From a virus: a stretch of DNA of 39,539 nt. Each line of letters opens with the position of its first letter. Positions within the stretch are counted from its first letter, which is position 1. The notes under the pieces were generated by a model, which was not told the DNA's origin, searched no databases, and saw only the letters and a list, made by a program, of their open reading frames with translations. The stretch spans positions 1 through 39,539 of the IMG/VR virus record IMGVR_UViG_3300009320_000054. One strand, given 5' to 3'. Shown piece after piece: positions 1 to 6,416 of the stretch. The translations under genes were made by a program, and so were the position numbers.

Positions 1-95
1 TTTTCCATTACATTATCTGATGATCCTTTTATAGCACACCCACTTGAAATTAGCACTAATGCCAATACAACCACACATAAAATAACTTTTTTCAT
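1..95 (-). CDS. Start of a small lipoprotein-like exported protein (cut by window edge)
   Basis: Only the first 31 codons are inside the window. They start at an ATG (95-93) and encode a typical signal peptide: two lysines, then a hydrophobic run (VILCVVVLALVLI), then SSGC, which resembles a bacterial lipobox with the cysteine at residue 21. The mature part begins AIKGSSDN. A phage lipoprotein could serve in superinfection exclusion or as a spanin-like lysis protein, but nothing beyond the signal is visible. About 140 non-coding bases separate it from the gene upstream, so it may have its own control. The export signal is clear; the role is unknown. Confidence 0.55.
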   Translation of the reverse strand, partial: MKKVILCVVVLALVLISSGCAIKGSSDNVME

Positions 96-155
96 ACGTT
101 TTTATGTTATTTATTAAAGTTCCCAACAAGCCGTCATCACCCCCTCCAACGATTG

Positions 156-237
156 TCTTTGCCGTCAGGCAAGGGATTGAATGATAACGAACCTGTTAGG
201 GTAAATCACTCCCTTAAGTTATTTGAACCAAGTGATT
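156..237 (-). other. Two hairpins in the gap after the early operon
   Basis: The 96-235 gap holds two possible stem-loops. One has arms TTGCC and GGCAA (159-163 and 168-172, loop GTCA), extendable with G-U pairs to about 156-175. The other has arms 204-210 and 231-237 (AATCACT and AGTGATT, 20-base loop) and overlaps the stop codon of the 122-residue gene. Neither is followed by a U-run on the minus strand, so they are not classical terminators. They may be 3'-end or processing structures. No gene is seen here except a 7-codon ORF behind a purine box, which I do not call. Confidence 0.3.
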
Positions 238-604
238 ATTTATTACGAATTGACATCCATATTTCCTCCAAATTTACAATAATCTTATTCATTACTGTCT
301 CATAAAACATCTCATCATTTCCATTGGCGTATGCTTGACCCAACGCATAAATAGCCCCTCTTAGTTTCTTTGATTTTCCTGTTTTATCTCTACCGATTAT
401 CTTTTTCTGTCCCTGTGTTAGTTCAATAGCGTCTATGAATTTGCCTTTATACTTCATGTCAAATGTCCCGTCTTGGCGGTCTACCTTAGCGACAGAATAA
501 ACATCTATTGTCCCTTTAATATAAATATCTTTTTGAGCGTCTATCTCTTCAAAGAAACATGCACCACCAGTTATGCCAAGCACACGCTCGTTTAATTTAT
601 TCAT
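236..604 (-). CDS. Hypothetical early protein, 122 aa
   Basis: I do not recognise the family. The protein is soluble, mixed alpha/beta and rather charged, with no transmembrane segment. The middle (TFDMKYKGKFIDAIELTQGQKKIIGRDK) looks like beta-strands, followed by a helical C-terminus. The ATG overlaps the stop of the 39-codon gene upstream by the ATGA arrangement (601-604), so the two are translationally coupled. It is the last gene of the early operon, next to the annealing-like and DUF5659-like genes, so a replication or recombination accessory role is possible but unproven. The reading frame and start are well supported; the function is not. Confidence 0.7.
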   Translation of the reverse strand: MNKLNERVLGITGGACFFEEIDAQKDIYIKGTIDVYSVAKVDRQDGTFDMKYKGKFIDAIELTQGQKKIIGRDKTGKSKKLRGAIYALGQAYANGNDEMFYETVMNKIIVNLEEIWMSIRNK

Positions 605-720
605 ACCTCTTGTGTTCTTGGACTAATTAAAGCAGAATTTTTAAGCCCCCCCAAAAACCTAATAGCCATTTGGACATCTTGTGTCTCAAGCTGACCTCCG
701 CTTGTAATAATTTTAATCAT
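601..720 (-). CDS. Small hypothetical protein, 39 aa
   Basis: A short ORF from ATG 720-718 to TGA 603-601. It begins MIKIITSGGQLETQDVQMAI and looks like a small folded domain with no cysteines or membrane segment. Both ends are locked into the operon: its start lies inside the 3' end of the DUF5659-like gene (stop 713) and its TGA overlaps the next ATG as ATGA. That tight packing is the main evidence that it is real. Function unknown. Confidence 0.55.
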   Translation of the reverse strand: MIKIITSGGQLETQDVQMAIRFLGGLKNSALISPRTQEV

Positions 721-952
721 ACTTTTTGAGATTAATAATACGACTCCTTAATAATTGAAACTCATTATAAAACGACAACGCATCTACTTTTAACTTCTTA
801 GTCCAATAATTATTAACTGCTTTATGCAACTCTGGTGTTTCATCAAACACAAACTGTTTCTTTCGCCTATCACCAGTTATACTGACAATATCAAATCCCA
901 AACAACTTAATGCTGTTGCCTCCCCCATTTCACTTGTTAAATATTCACTCAT
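713..952 (-). CDS. DUF5659-like phage protein, 79 aa
   Basis: The shape is that of the small DUF5659-type phage domain: an N-terminal part (residues 10-30) describing a sequence on which the protein looks constant (ALSCLGFDIVSI), a FVFDETPEL segment near residues 34-42, and a C-terminal helix NYWTKKLKVDALSFYNEFQLL. In that family the F-x-F-x-x-T-P-E-L and KVDAL-x-F segments recur, in genes usually sitting in replication or recombination regions. The biochemical role is unknown. It follows the annealing-like gene by one base and overlaps the next small gene by 8. Family assignment is from memory of the motif, not a search. Confidence 0.6.
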   Translation of the reverse strand: MSEYLTSEMGEATALSCLGFDIVSITGDRRKKQFVFDETPELHKAVNNYWTKKLKVDALSFYNEFQLLRSRIINLKKYD

Positions 953-953
953 A

Positions 954-1496
954 TTAAAATGGTTCTTTACCTATCTCTGTAATAGGCAATTCTGTTTTTG
1001 CTGGTTTATTTTTCCAACACACTGCCGAACAATAAGGTTTTCCAATTTTGCTTAACTTCATTGGCGCACCACAATCCGCACAAGTGCCAACCGCTTCTCT
1101 GTTTTGTGCTTTGTTCACTTCATCTACACTTGCAATACTATCCAACACCCCAATCCCCATCATTGCCAATGCCCGACCCACAGCACTGGTTTCAGCATTC
1201 TCTAAAGCAGATGTCTTGTTGATATACCCCTCACCTTCAACTTCCTGTGCATATCCAGTAAAACACCTTGCTACATTTTTACATAACTTAACTTCATTAT
1301 TATCAACAACTTTCACCTCTACTCCGTCAGGATATATTTTTGCTTTGATAATAATTTTGCCGTTTTCATAATTGATTAGTTCAGTCACAATACACCCTTC
1401 GGGATACTTTTCATTAAAATAAAGCACCCTGTCTGACACCAATACATATTTCTTGCCTTTGATGTCAATAGCTTTGTCCTCTAATGTTTTTGACAT
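954..1496 (-). CDS. Single-strand annealing-like protein with C-terminal zinc ribbon
   Basis: Probable phage recombination protein that binds or anneals single-stranded DNA. After an N-terminal IDIKGKKYV strand, the core carries the segment LENAETSAVGRALAMMGIGVLDSIAS, which is typical of Erf/Rad52-like phage annealing proteins (ETSAxGRAL). The C-terminus adds a zinc ribbon, CADCG followed by CSAVC. I use the ATG at 1496 (MSKTLEDKAIDIKG) because homologous domains begin near there. An ATG at 1544 would add 16 residues and lengthen the overlap with the upstream gene to 63 bases. It lies in the early operon with the replication gene. Sequence-family call, moderate certainty. Confidence 0.65.
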   Translation of the reverse strand: MSKTLEDKAIDIKGKKYVLVSDRVLYFNEKYPEGCIVTELINYENGKIIIKAKIYPDGVEVKVVDNNEVKLCKNVARCFTGYAQEVEGEGYINKTSALENAETSAVGRALAMMGIGVLDSIASVDEVNKAQNREAVGTCADCGAPMKLSKIGKPYCSAVCWKNKPAKTELPITEIGKEPF

Positions 1497-1699
1497 ATAA
1501 TTCTTAATGTTAAATCTTCTAACCAACGAATAAAACTCATGCACTCAAACCAACCCTTTCTAAAGCGTTTACTGGATGGAATTGGGATAGCCAAATTTAA
1601 GCCATAATTGCCCCTGACAGCGTTTTTGTGCTTTGAGTGGGGCTTTGTGTTGTTTTGGGTGTATTGTGTCATATGCGCCCATTTTATTGCTTTATTCAT
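1481..1699 (-). CDS. Small basic hypothetical protein, 72 aa
   Basis: The start is taken at ATG 1699-1697, which overlaps the TGA of the upstream gene as ATGA; an earlier non-ATG start in the same frame is less likely. The protein is rich in Lys, Arg, His and Asn (MNKAIKWAHMTQYTQNN at the start, SKRFRKGWFECM in the middle). No family is recognised. Its 3' end overlaps the annealing-like gene by 16 bases or more, so either this ORF or the exact start of the neighbour could be wrong. The coupling at the 5' end is the best support. Confidence 0.45.
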   Translation of the reverse strand: MNKAIKWAHMTQYTQNNTKPHSKHKNAVRGNYGLNLAIPIPSSKRFRKGWFECMSFIRWLEDLTLRIICQKH

Positions 1700-1830
1700 A
1701 TGATTTCGTAAATTGTCTCTTCCCAACTATCCCCTAATAATTTTTCAGGTTCTTCTCCAACAAAATCAATAAACTCCTCTCGGGCTTCTTTTAAATTGTC
1801 ATTATAGATGTCATTAACTGGATGAGACAT
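1696..1830 (-). CDS. Small acidic hypothetical protein, 44 aa
   Basis: The ATG at 1830-1828 lies one base after the stop of the zinc-finger gene (TAATATG junction), and its TGA overlaps the next ATG (ATGA). The product is acidic: MSHPVNDIYNDNLKEA at the start, then helical EEFIDFVGEEPEKLLGDSWEE. The composition and perfect junctions at both ends support a real gene. It could be a small inhibitor or adaptor of a host protein, but this is speculation. Confidence 0.55.
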   Translation of the reverse strand: MSHPVNDIYNDNLKEAREEFIDFVGEEPEKLLGDSWEETIYEII

Positions 1831-1831
1831 A

Positions 1832-2155
1832 TTATAGACCCTTTCCTTGACAATTGTAGCACTCTACCTTTTGCACATCATTGCCATAAAATTGAAAGTT
1901 CAGTGCTGTAATCGGGTGACCACACCGAACACACACAAAAGTGTTTGAGGGAAAATGCCCTAATTCCCCATCTAACAATAAACTCCTGACACGCTTGCTT
2001 AACTGATTCCAACAATCAGTGTTGTGTTCTGCCCAATTACTTGCCCCCACTGGAAGCTGTAATTCGGGAACACCTTCATAATCCCCCACTAATCCTTTTA
2101 ACTTTTCGGCTTGCTTGATTATACTATTAGCAAGCTCGTAAATGGATTGCTCCAT
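1832..2155 (-). CDS. Small protein with C-terminal zinc finger, about 107 aa
   Basis: The N-terminal two thirds is helical (MEQSIYELANSIIKQAEKLKG). The C-terminus has two CxxC pairs, CVRCG and CYNCQG, spaced as in a zinc ribbon. Start chosen at ATG 2155; the same frame is open upstream to a GTG at 2182. The zinc finger suggests nucleic-acid or protein binding, fitting its place in the early operon between the glycosyltransferase and the annealing protein. No specific family is recognised. Confidence 0.6.
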   Translation of the reverse strand: MEQSIYELANSIIKQAEKLKGLVGDYEGVPELQLPVGASNWAEHNTDCWNQLSKRVRSLLLDGELGHFPSNTFVCVRCGHPITALNFQFYGNDVQKVECYNCQGKGL

Positions 2156-2159
2156 ACGT

Positions 2160-2237
2160 TTAGACAAAAAAATAAAAACCACAGAAGAGCTGTCGCTTTT
2201 TTAGGGTTCCATTTAATTGTTGTTTAATAATACTCAT
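2160..2237 (-). CDS. Possible 25-aa peptide between glycosyltransferase and zinc-finger genes
   Basis: This ORF (ATG 2237-2235, TAA 2162-2160) begins MSIIKQQLNGTLKKR and ends in a hydrophobic CGFYFFV tail. It fills an otherwise empty 92-base gap exactly, 10 bases after one stop and 4 bases before the next start. It has no recognisable motif, and chance occurrence is quite possible for so short an ORF. Confidence 0.3.
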   Translation of the reverse strand: MSIIKQQLNGTLKKRQLFCGFYFFV

Positions 2238-2247
2238 ACTTTTAATA

Positions 2248-3105
2248 TTAAAATAATTCTTGTTGATTTCTTTTGTTATAAATTTCCTTCCAATTAAACT
2301 GAACTTCTGTTAACCCCCTTTTGTTGTCAGTATCTAATTTTATTTTGTCGCCCCATTTTTTAATCAAATATTCCGCTGCTTTTTTGCTTTTTTCTTCGTT
2401 CCGATAAAACTGACAACCCCCATCACTACCGCCTGAACCCCCATCGCAAGGAACATATGTATATTTATAACAACAACCATTCATAAATCCTTTTTTTAAT
2501 ATTTGTGCTGTTATGTCATAATCTTCAAACAACAACAAGTTAGAATCATAATTTACTCCATACTCTTTACAAAAAAACGGGCTAATCATATTAAGACACC
2601 AAACCCTGGTATTATATTTCCAATCTCCTTTTTCTTTTCCCCAAAGCCAATTACTTGGTGGTAACTTTTTGTCCCTGCCATATTCAACCAATTCTTTTAA
2701 CATTCCGTCTGTTTGTCCCACGTCAATTTTGACTATCTTTGGGTGTCCGCCTTCTGTTTGCCCTTCACGAACCCTAAATTCTTTAATATCATCGTCCAAC
2801 ATTGCAATATACTCATAATCAGAAAAATTGTCTAATACCCAATTTCTTGTGTTCCCTATTCCTTTGTCATTATTTTTTGTTGGCATACTAACAACATTAC
2901 ATGATTTTCCATAAACATTAAAATATTCTTTAAATTCTTGTTGTTCAACCACTAATGTTATTTCTTGTTTTTTTGAAAACAATTCTGGCGTAGTGATTTT
3001 TCCTGCACGACCTTTTGTGGGTATAACTATTTGCATATTATTTTTTACAATGAATTTCTGTTCTTTTATGACATATTCATCAAGTGTATTTTTTCTGGTT
3101 TTCAT
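2248..3105 (-). CDS. TET-associated (J-base-type) DNA glycosyltransferase
   Basis: Predicted GT-A glycosyltransferase of the TAGT/JGT family, whose members attach sugars to hydroxylated bases in phage or kinetoplastid DNA. Visible motifs, counting from the ATG at 3105: IPTKGR (about 29-33), the metal- and sugar-nucleotide-binding LDDD (103-106), NTRVW (165-169), FEDYD (193-197) and GGCQFYR (229-235), then a C-terminal TEVQFNW segment. All are in the order usual for the family. The protein is 285 aa, normal for it. The ATG follows the radical SAM stop as TAATATG. A TTG 12 bases upstream is a less likely start. The acceptor base and the sugar cannot be read from sequence, and the usual partner, a TET/JBP dioxygenase or base hydroxymethylase, is not in the window. 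Confidence 0.8.
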   Translation of the reverse strand: MKTRKNTLDEYVIKEQKFIVKNNMQIVIPTKGRAGKITTPELFSKKQEITLVVEQQEFKEYFNVYGKSCNVVSMPTKNNDKGIGNTRNWVLDNFSDYEYIAMLDDDIKEFRVREGQTEGGHPKIVKIDVGQTDGMLKELVEYGRDKKLPPSNWLWGKEKGDWKYNTRVWCLNMISPFFCKEYGVNYDSNLLLFEDYDITAQILKKGFMNGCCYKYTYVPCDGGSGGSDGGCQFYRNEEKSKKAAEYLIKKWGDKIKLDTDNKRGLTEVQFNWKEIYNKRNQQELF

Positions 3106-3106
3106 A

Positions 3107-4378
3107 TTATTTGTCAATAAATTTATAAATTATGTTATTGTTTTCATCTAACCTGTCAGGCTTCATTACACCCTCAAAATATTTATATGGACTGTGTGCA
3201 CTTTTGGGATCGTTCCAAGCGTTTCTCATGTAATCATATAATGATTGATTTGCTATTTTTGCTTTTCTCATAATTGAACCAGTGTTAAATCCTGGTGCTC
3301 TTAAAATGTTTATTTTTTTTAACCAATCACCATGTTGTGCTATGTCATCCCAACTTACTTCACCTTTTTCTTTACAAATGTTTATCGCATTTGTAAATTG
3401 ACACAAACTATAATTACTTAAACTGGGCATATTTATGCTTTTTTGTGGTAACCCGCAACAACTACCAGAACAACCTTTTTCTTTGTGGTGAGCGTCACTC
3501 ACGTGAAAATTAATGCCGTGTTTGTCGCACAATTGTTGCATGTTATCAATGTACGGTTTTTTAATATTGTAGTTCAACCTTAAATAACCTATGCCCGTGC
3601 TAACATTTTCGTAAAAATCTAATATATCAAACCCTAATGCTTTACTCATTGTTTCATACTTATCTTTAGCTACATTTTTACTTCTAATTTCTAAACAAAA
3701 AAATTCTGTGCTCAACGCTTTAACCCCTGCTGCATTAGCTTGCCCCAATAAATCGTCAACAGTTTTGTCAGACAATCCTATAATGAATGGACGCAACCTC
3801 AAAATAGTCCAAATACCCATATCAGATAATTTCTTTAAAACTTCCATTCTTCGTTGAGGGCTGGGGCAACCAGCTTCAAAAATTTTCGCCATTTTCTCAT
3901 CCCAAGTAATAATACTCGCTTTATAACTCCAATATTCTCCCATACCCTCAAATAAATCTAAATATTTTTTATCCCTCAACAACAAATCACTTTTGCTGCT
4001 AAAACATATTGGATATTTAATTTCTTTTAAAAATTTCAAAATTTCATACCCTAAACCATCTTGCTCTTCTATTGGGCACAAAGGGTCTGATAAACCACCC
4101 CATTGTAAAGTGATTTTTTGTTTTATTAATTCTTGAAACGGGTTTTTGTGTTCGGGATCAAACAATTTTTTAAATCTTTCTAACGACACAGCTTTATATT
4201 GTTTTTTTAAATAAGCATCTTTACCTGCACCGATAGCCCTTTGAAAAGTTGAAAAACAATACATGCAATTATAACCACAATTAGAAAATTGGTCAAAAGT
4301 CATGGGCATACTACAATCTAATACTTCTCCACTTATCCTTGGGCTAGCATAAAAACCTTTTATCTTATCAAATTTCAT
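3107..4378 (-). CDS. Radical SAM enzyme of the spore-photoproduct-lyase-like family
   Basis: A 423-aa radical SAM enzyme. The [4Fe-4S]-binding CxxxCxxC lies at C34, C38 and C41 (CGYNCMYC). The rest matches SPL-like proteins (COG1533): GGLSDPLCPIEE, FSSKSDLLL, ITTWDE-type strand (IITWDEKMAKIF), GCPSPQRRMEVLKKL, and LRPFIIGLSD. Near residue 300 there is a further cysteine-rich stretch (HHKEKGCSGSCCG) that could bind a second cluster or zinc. SPL itself repairs a thymine dimer by radical chemistry on the thymine methyl group. Here the enzyme is sandwiched between a ParB-like gene (11-base overlap) and a DNA glycosyltransferase (one-base gap), which suggests DNA-base modification rather than spore repair. 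That is inference. Confidence 0.8.
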   Translation of the reverse strand: MKFDKIKGFYASPRISGEVLDCSMPMTFDQFSNCGYNCMYCFSTFQRAIGAGKDAYLKKQYKAVSLERFKKLFDPEHKNPFQELIKQKITLQWGGLSDPLCPIEEQDGLGYEILKFLKEIKYPICFSSKSDLLLRDKKYLDLFEGMGEYWSYKASIITWDEKMAKIFEAGCPSPQRRMEVLKKLSDMGIWTILRLRPFIIGLSDKTVDDLLGQANAAGVKALSTEFFCLEIRSKNVAKDKYETMSKALGFDILDFYENVSTGIGYLRLNYNIKKPYIDNMQQLCDKHGINFHVSDAHHKEKGCSGSCCGLPQKSINMPSLSNYSLCQFTNAINICKEKGEVSWDDIAQHGDWLKKINILRAPGFNTGSIMRKAKIANQSLYDYMRNAWNDPKSAHSPYKYFEGVMKPDRLDENNNIIYKFIDK

Positions 4379-5117
4379 AACCTTGTTTTTTTAATATTTC
4401 TAACAATAAATCAGTGTTAAAATCAACTTTCTTGCTAGTGGCAAAAATGTCTTTAACTTTCTGGTATTGTTTGTCGTCATCAAACCAAAAAGTCAACACT
4501 TGCCTAACACCAGAAATACAACCCTGTATGTCAACTTCATCCAATTTTAAAGATTCTCTGTTATATTCAGCCATTAATAAAAACTGCGTTATTGTTTCGT
4601 CCTTCAATCCTAATTCCAACAAATCATTTTTCAATTGTTTTAGTTTTAATTCTTTTTCAGTGTAATCAATTTCAGCGTGAAAATCAGATAATGTTTTTTT
4701 GTCCCCTATCTCCATTTTGTAATCATCAAACAAGCTTTCCTGCCCTGCCAAAGGTTTAATTAACTCTAATATTTTTTCTCTTTTATATTTGCCCACTGCA
4801 TCATTGTCAGATAAAGCGTATTTTAACCTATCTGCATCATTCCACGCTTCCACGACGCTGACCCAAACCCATAAATTATTTTCCCTTTCTTCCGATTGAG
4901 AACTTTTGTATAATTTTTGTAACACCTTAAAGCGTTGATTTCCGCCCAAAACTTCACCGTCAGGCGTGACCTCTAATGGCTTATAAAGCCCTAACTCAAC
5001 AATTTGTTTTTCTAATCTGCCCAAATCTTTGTCTTCAATAACACGAGGGTTTTTTGGCCACAACCGCATAGCTGTAATTCTTGCTAATGTTTTGCCGTCT
5101 TCAATTTTTGTTTGCAT
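4368..5117 (-). CDS. ParB-like domain protein, 249 aa
   Basis: The N-terminal domain (about residues 12-95) is ParB/Srx-like: ITAMRLWPKNPRVIEDKDL, then LEKQIVELGLYKPLEV, VLGGNQRFKVL. The GGNQR motif matches the GxxR nucleotide-binding signature of ParB and related phage nucleases and ATPases. The remaining 150 residues are helical and acidic with no recognised domain. Phage ParB-like proteins of this kind are often found with DNA-modification genes, where they may guide an enzyme to DNA or use NTPs. The gene overlaps the radical SAM gene by 11 bases and starts 3 bases after the previous stop, so all three are co-translated. Not a plasmid partition protein: no ParA and no parS seen. Confidence 0.75.
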   Translation of the reverse strand: MQTKIEDGKTLARITAMRLWPKNPRVIEDKDLGRLEKQIVELGLYKPLEVTPDGEVLGGNQRFKVLQKLYKSSQSEERENNLWVWVSVVEAWNDADRLKYALSDNDAVGKYKREKILELIKPLAGQESLFDDYKMEIGDKKTLSDFHAEIDYTEKELKLKQLKNDLLELGLKDETITQFLLMAEYNRESLKLDEVDIQGCISGVRQVLTFWFDDDKQYQKVKDIFATSKKVDFNTDLLLEILKKQGYEI

Positions 5118-5120
5118 ACT

Positions 5121-5522
5121 TTAATTATATAATTGTTTAAATTTTAATTGTAATCCTTCTAACAACACTGCGCTATTCTTAGCGTTTTTTCCTTGTTTTT
5201 TTACATAATTGCCCAGCCCTTTGATTATTCCTTTCATAGCTTTTTCCTTATTCATGACATAATCTTTGACACCATAATATTGTTCTTCATAAGCATTGTA
5301 AGTTGGTGCTGGCAACTTTTCTGGATGCCTGTCGTAATATTCTTTCTTTGTTAAAATGTCCCCGAATCTGTGTGTAGAATAAATGCTGCCTTTAATGTTT
5401 ATAAACCTCTGTTTGATGTTCTGTTTAATAAAATCTTTTGTCTTCTGGTCAATCTGCATTGTGGTGTTGTCGGTAAAAACTAAGATGAACTTTTTTTCAA
5501 ATTTTTGTAATTGGGTGGTCAT
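5121..5522 (-). CDS. Hypothetical early protein, 133 aa
   Basis: No family is recognised. The first third looks beta-stranded (KFILVFTDNTTMQIDQKTKDFI), a central segment FINIKGSIYSTHRFGDILTK resembles a small DNA- or nucleotide-binding strand-loop, and the C-terminus is a lysine-rich helix. The ATG overlaps the stop of the replication gene as ATGA, and it sits directly before the ParB-like gene. Position suggests a helper of replication or of the modification set. Confidence 0.65.
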   Translation of the reverse strand: MTTQLQKFEKKFILVFTDNTTMQIDQKTKDFIKQNIKQRFINIKGSIYSTHRFGDILTKKEYYDRHPEKLPAPTYNAYEEQYYGVKDYVMNKEKAMKGIIKGLGNYVKKQGKNAKNSAVLLEGLQLKFKQLYN

Positions 5523-6232
5523 ATAGTTGGTATAGTGCTATCTTCTTTGTCAAAATAAATTTTTAATTCAGCAATCTTGTTTTTCATTTGCAATGGTGTG
5601 GTGACAACTGGCGCATACTTCTCTCCCTGCACGGCAATAACTTTTGTTGCCATGGCGACAACATTCTTAAACCCAAACTTGCCTGACAACCATTGAACAG
5701 CTCCCCTCTGGGTTTTGTTCCCATAATTAATGGAAGGGTTTATCTGATAAAATAAATCAAAAATTTTGTTGGTGTCGCAATCTTCAGGTTGCTTCTTCTC
5801 TTTATTTTCTTTTATTTTACTTTGTTTTACTTTACTTTGTTTTAAAGCATTGCGTTCGGATAGCGTTCGCAATGCGTTCGCATTGCTGTTATTCATCTTA
5901 TTCCAGCGTATATTTGCGCTTTGTCTTGCCTTCTCGCTTTTGCCTTTTCGTTTCCTTAATCGTGCTAGCACAGATTTACTACATATCTTTTTTGATGCTA
6001 TCTTAAATAATTTGTAGTCATTTATTATGCGTTTTATGCGTTCGCATTTCGTTCGCAAGTCAAATGCAATACAGTCATAATCTTCTTCCAAGAACCCGTC
6101 AGCTTCATAAAGTTTTTCTATAATCGCCCAATAAATACCATACCCCCCCCACCCCTCATTCTTGACTAGCTTTAATATCTTTTCGTTATTCCTGGCATTA
6201 TAGTCGTGTGAAAAATAATAAGTTTCTTTCAT
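5519..6232 (-). CDS. Lin1244/DUF4373-type replication protein
   Basis: Starts MKETYYFSHDYNARNNEKILKL, the hallmark of the DUF4373 (Lin1244/Lin1753-like) N-terminal domain found in phage replication-initiation proteins, and continues GGYGIYWAIIEKLYE. The middle (about residues 90-150) is a highly basic linker rich in K, R, S and N; the C-terminus (NYGNKTQRGAVQWLSGKFG) is a small helical domain of the kind seen at the end of phage replication proteins. I place the start at ATG 6232. The frame is open further upstream to a TTG at 6304, but that stretch is the RNA leader, and the domain begins exactly at 6232. First gene of the early operon; expression probably depends on the leader structure at 6239-6348. 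Confidence 0.75.
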   Translation of the reverse strand: MKETYYFSHDYNARNNEKILKLVKNEGWGGYGIYWAIIEKLYEADGFLEEDYDCIAFDLRTKCERIKRIINDYKLFKIASKKICSKSVLARLRKRKGKSEKARQSANIRWNKMNNSNANALRTLSERNALKQSKVKQSKIKENKEKKQPEDCDTNKIFDLFYQINPSINYGNKTQRGAVQWLSGKFGFKNVVAMATKVIAVQGEKYAPVVTTPLQMKNKIAELKIYFDKEDSTIPTI

Positions 6233-6238
6233 ATCTTT

Positions 6239-6348
6239 ATAAAAAACAAAACTCTCTTGCCTGCCTAACAAGTATACATCGTCAAATGCGCACTTGGTTT
6301 GCAAGCAAGAGAGTTCTGGCTTTTATTGACGATGTATTCATTGCGCAT
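6239..6348 (-). promoter_or_regulatory. Leader RNA with interlocking inverted repeats (attenuator or pseudoknot)
   Basis: In transcript order the leader has arm A (6337-6326, ATACATCGTCAA), arm B (6315-6305, AACTCTCTTGC), arm A' (6285-6274) and arm B' (6260-6250). A pairs with A' over 12 perfect base pairs and B with B' over 11. The order A-B-A'-B' means the helices either form an H-type pseudoknot or exclude each other. B' runs directly into a U-rich tract (6249-6241, TTGTTTTTT), so B:B' looks like an intrinsic terminator ending about 10 bases before the replication gene ATG. A 19-codon ORF covers A, B and part of A'. A third palindromic pair, ATGCGCA/TGCGCAT (6286-6292 and 6342-6348), adds further pairing options. 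Structure read directly; regulatory function inferred. Confidence 0.65.
6282..6341 (-). CDS. Leader peptide ORF, 19 codons
   Basis: ATG 6341-6339 to TGA 6284-6282, encoding MNTSSIKARTLLLANQVRI. It starts about 20 bases after the predicted transcription start and has no clear Shine-Dalgarno, so it could be read almost leaderless. Its codons contain arms A and B of the interlocking repeats and its stop lies inside A'. A ribosome on this ORF would therefore decide which helix forms, as in known attenuation leaders. There is no obvious run of one amino acid. Real translation is unproven. Confidence 0.4.
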   Translation of the reverse strand: MNTSSIKARTLLLANQVRI

Positions 6349-6367
6349 ATTTTTATTTTATAACTTA

Positions 6368-6396
6368 ATTATAGCATACTTTTTTAAAAAACACAA
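6368..6396 (-). promoter_or_regulatory. Promoter P1 for the early (replication/modification) operon
   Basis: On the minus strand TTGTGT (6396-6391) is followed by exactly 17 bases and TATAAT (6373-6368), a near-consensus sigma70/sigmaA promoter. Transcription should start near 6361, giving a 130-base leader before the replication gene. The same two hexamers with the same spacing recur at 6679-6707 and 38501-38529, which makes chance unlikely. Confidence 0.75.
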
Positions 6397-6404
6397 ATAG
6401 GTTC

Positions 6405-6413
6405 TGTGGATAA
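6405..6413 (-). promoter_or_regulatory. DnaA-box-like sequence just upstream of P1
   Basis: The minus strand reads TTATCCACA, a perfect match to the bacterial DnaA box TTATNCACA, ending 8 bases before the -35 hexamer of P1. A one-mismatch copy sits at the same place before P2. It may be a DnaA or phage-activator site, or part of a replication origin in this AT-rich gap. Confidence 0.5.
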
Positions 6414-6416
6414 CTC

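Noticed and set aside
5519-6304. Longer 261-residue version of the replication protein starting at TTG 6304
   Set aside because: The extra 24 residues are encoded by the structured leader, start with TTG, and precede the exact beginning of the DUF4373 domain (MKETYYFSHDYN).
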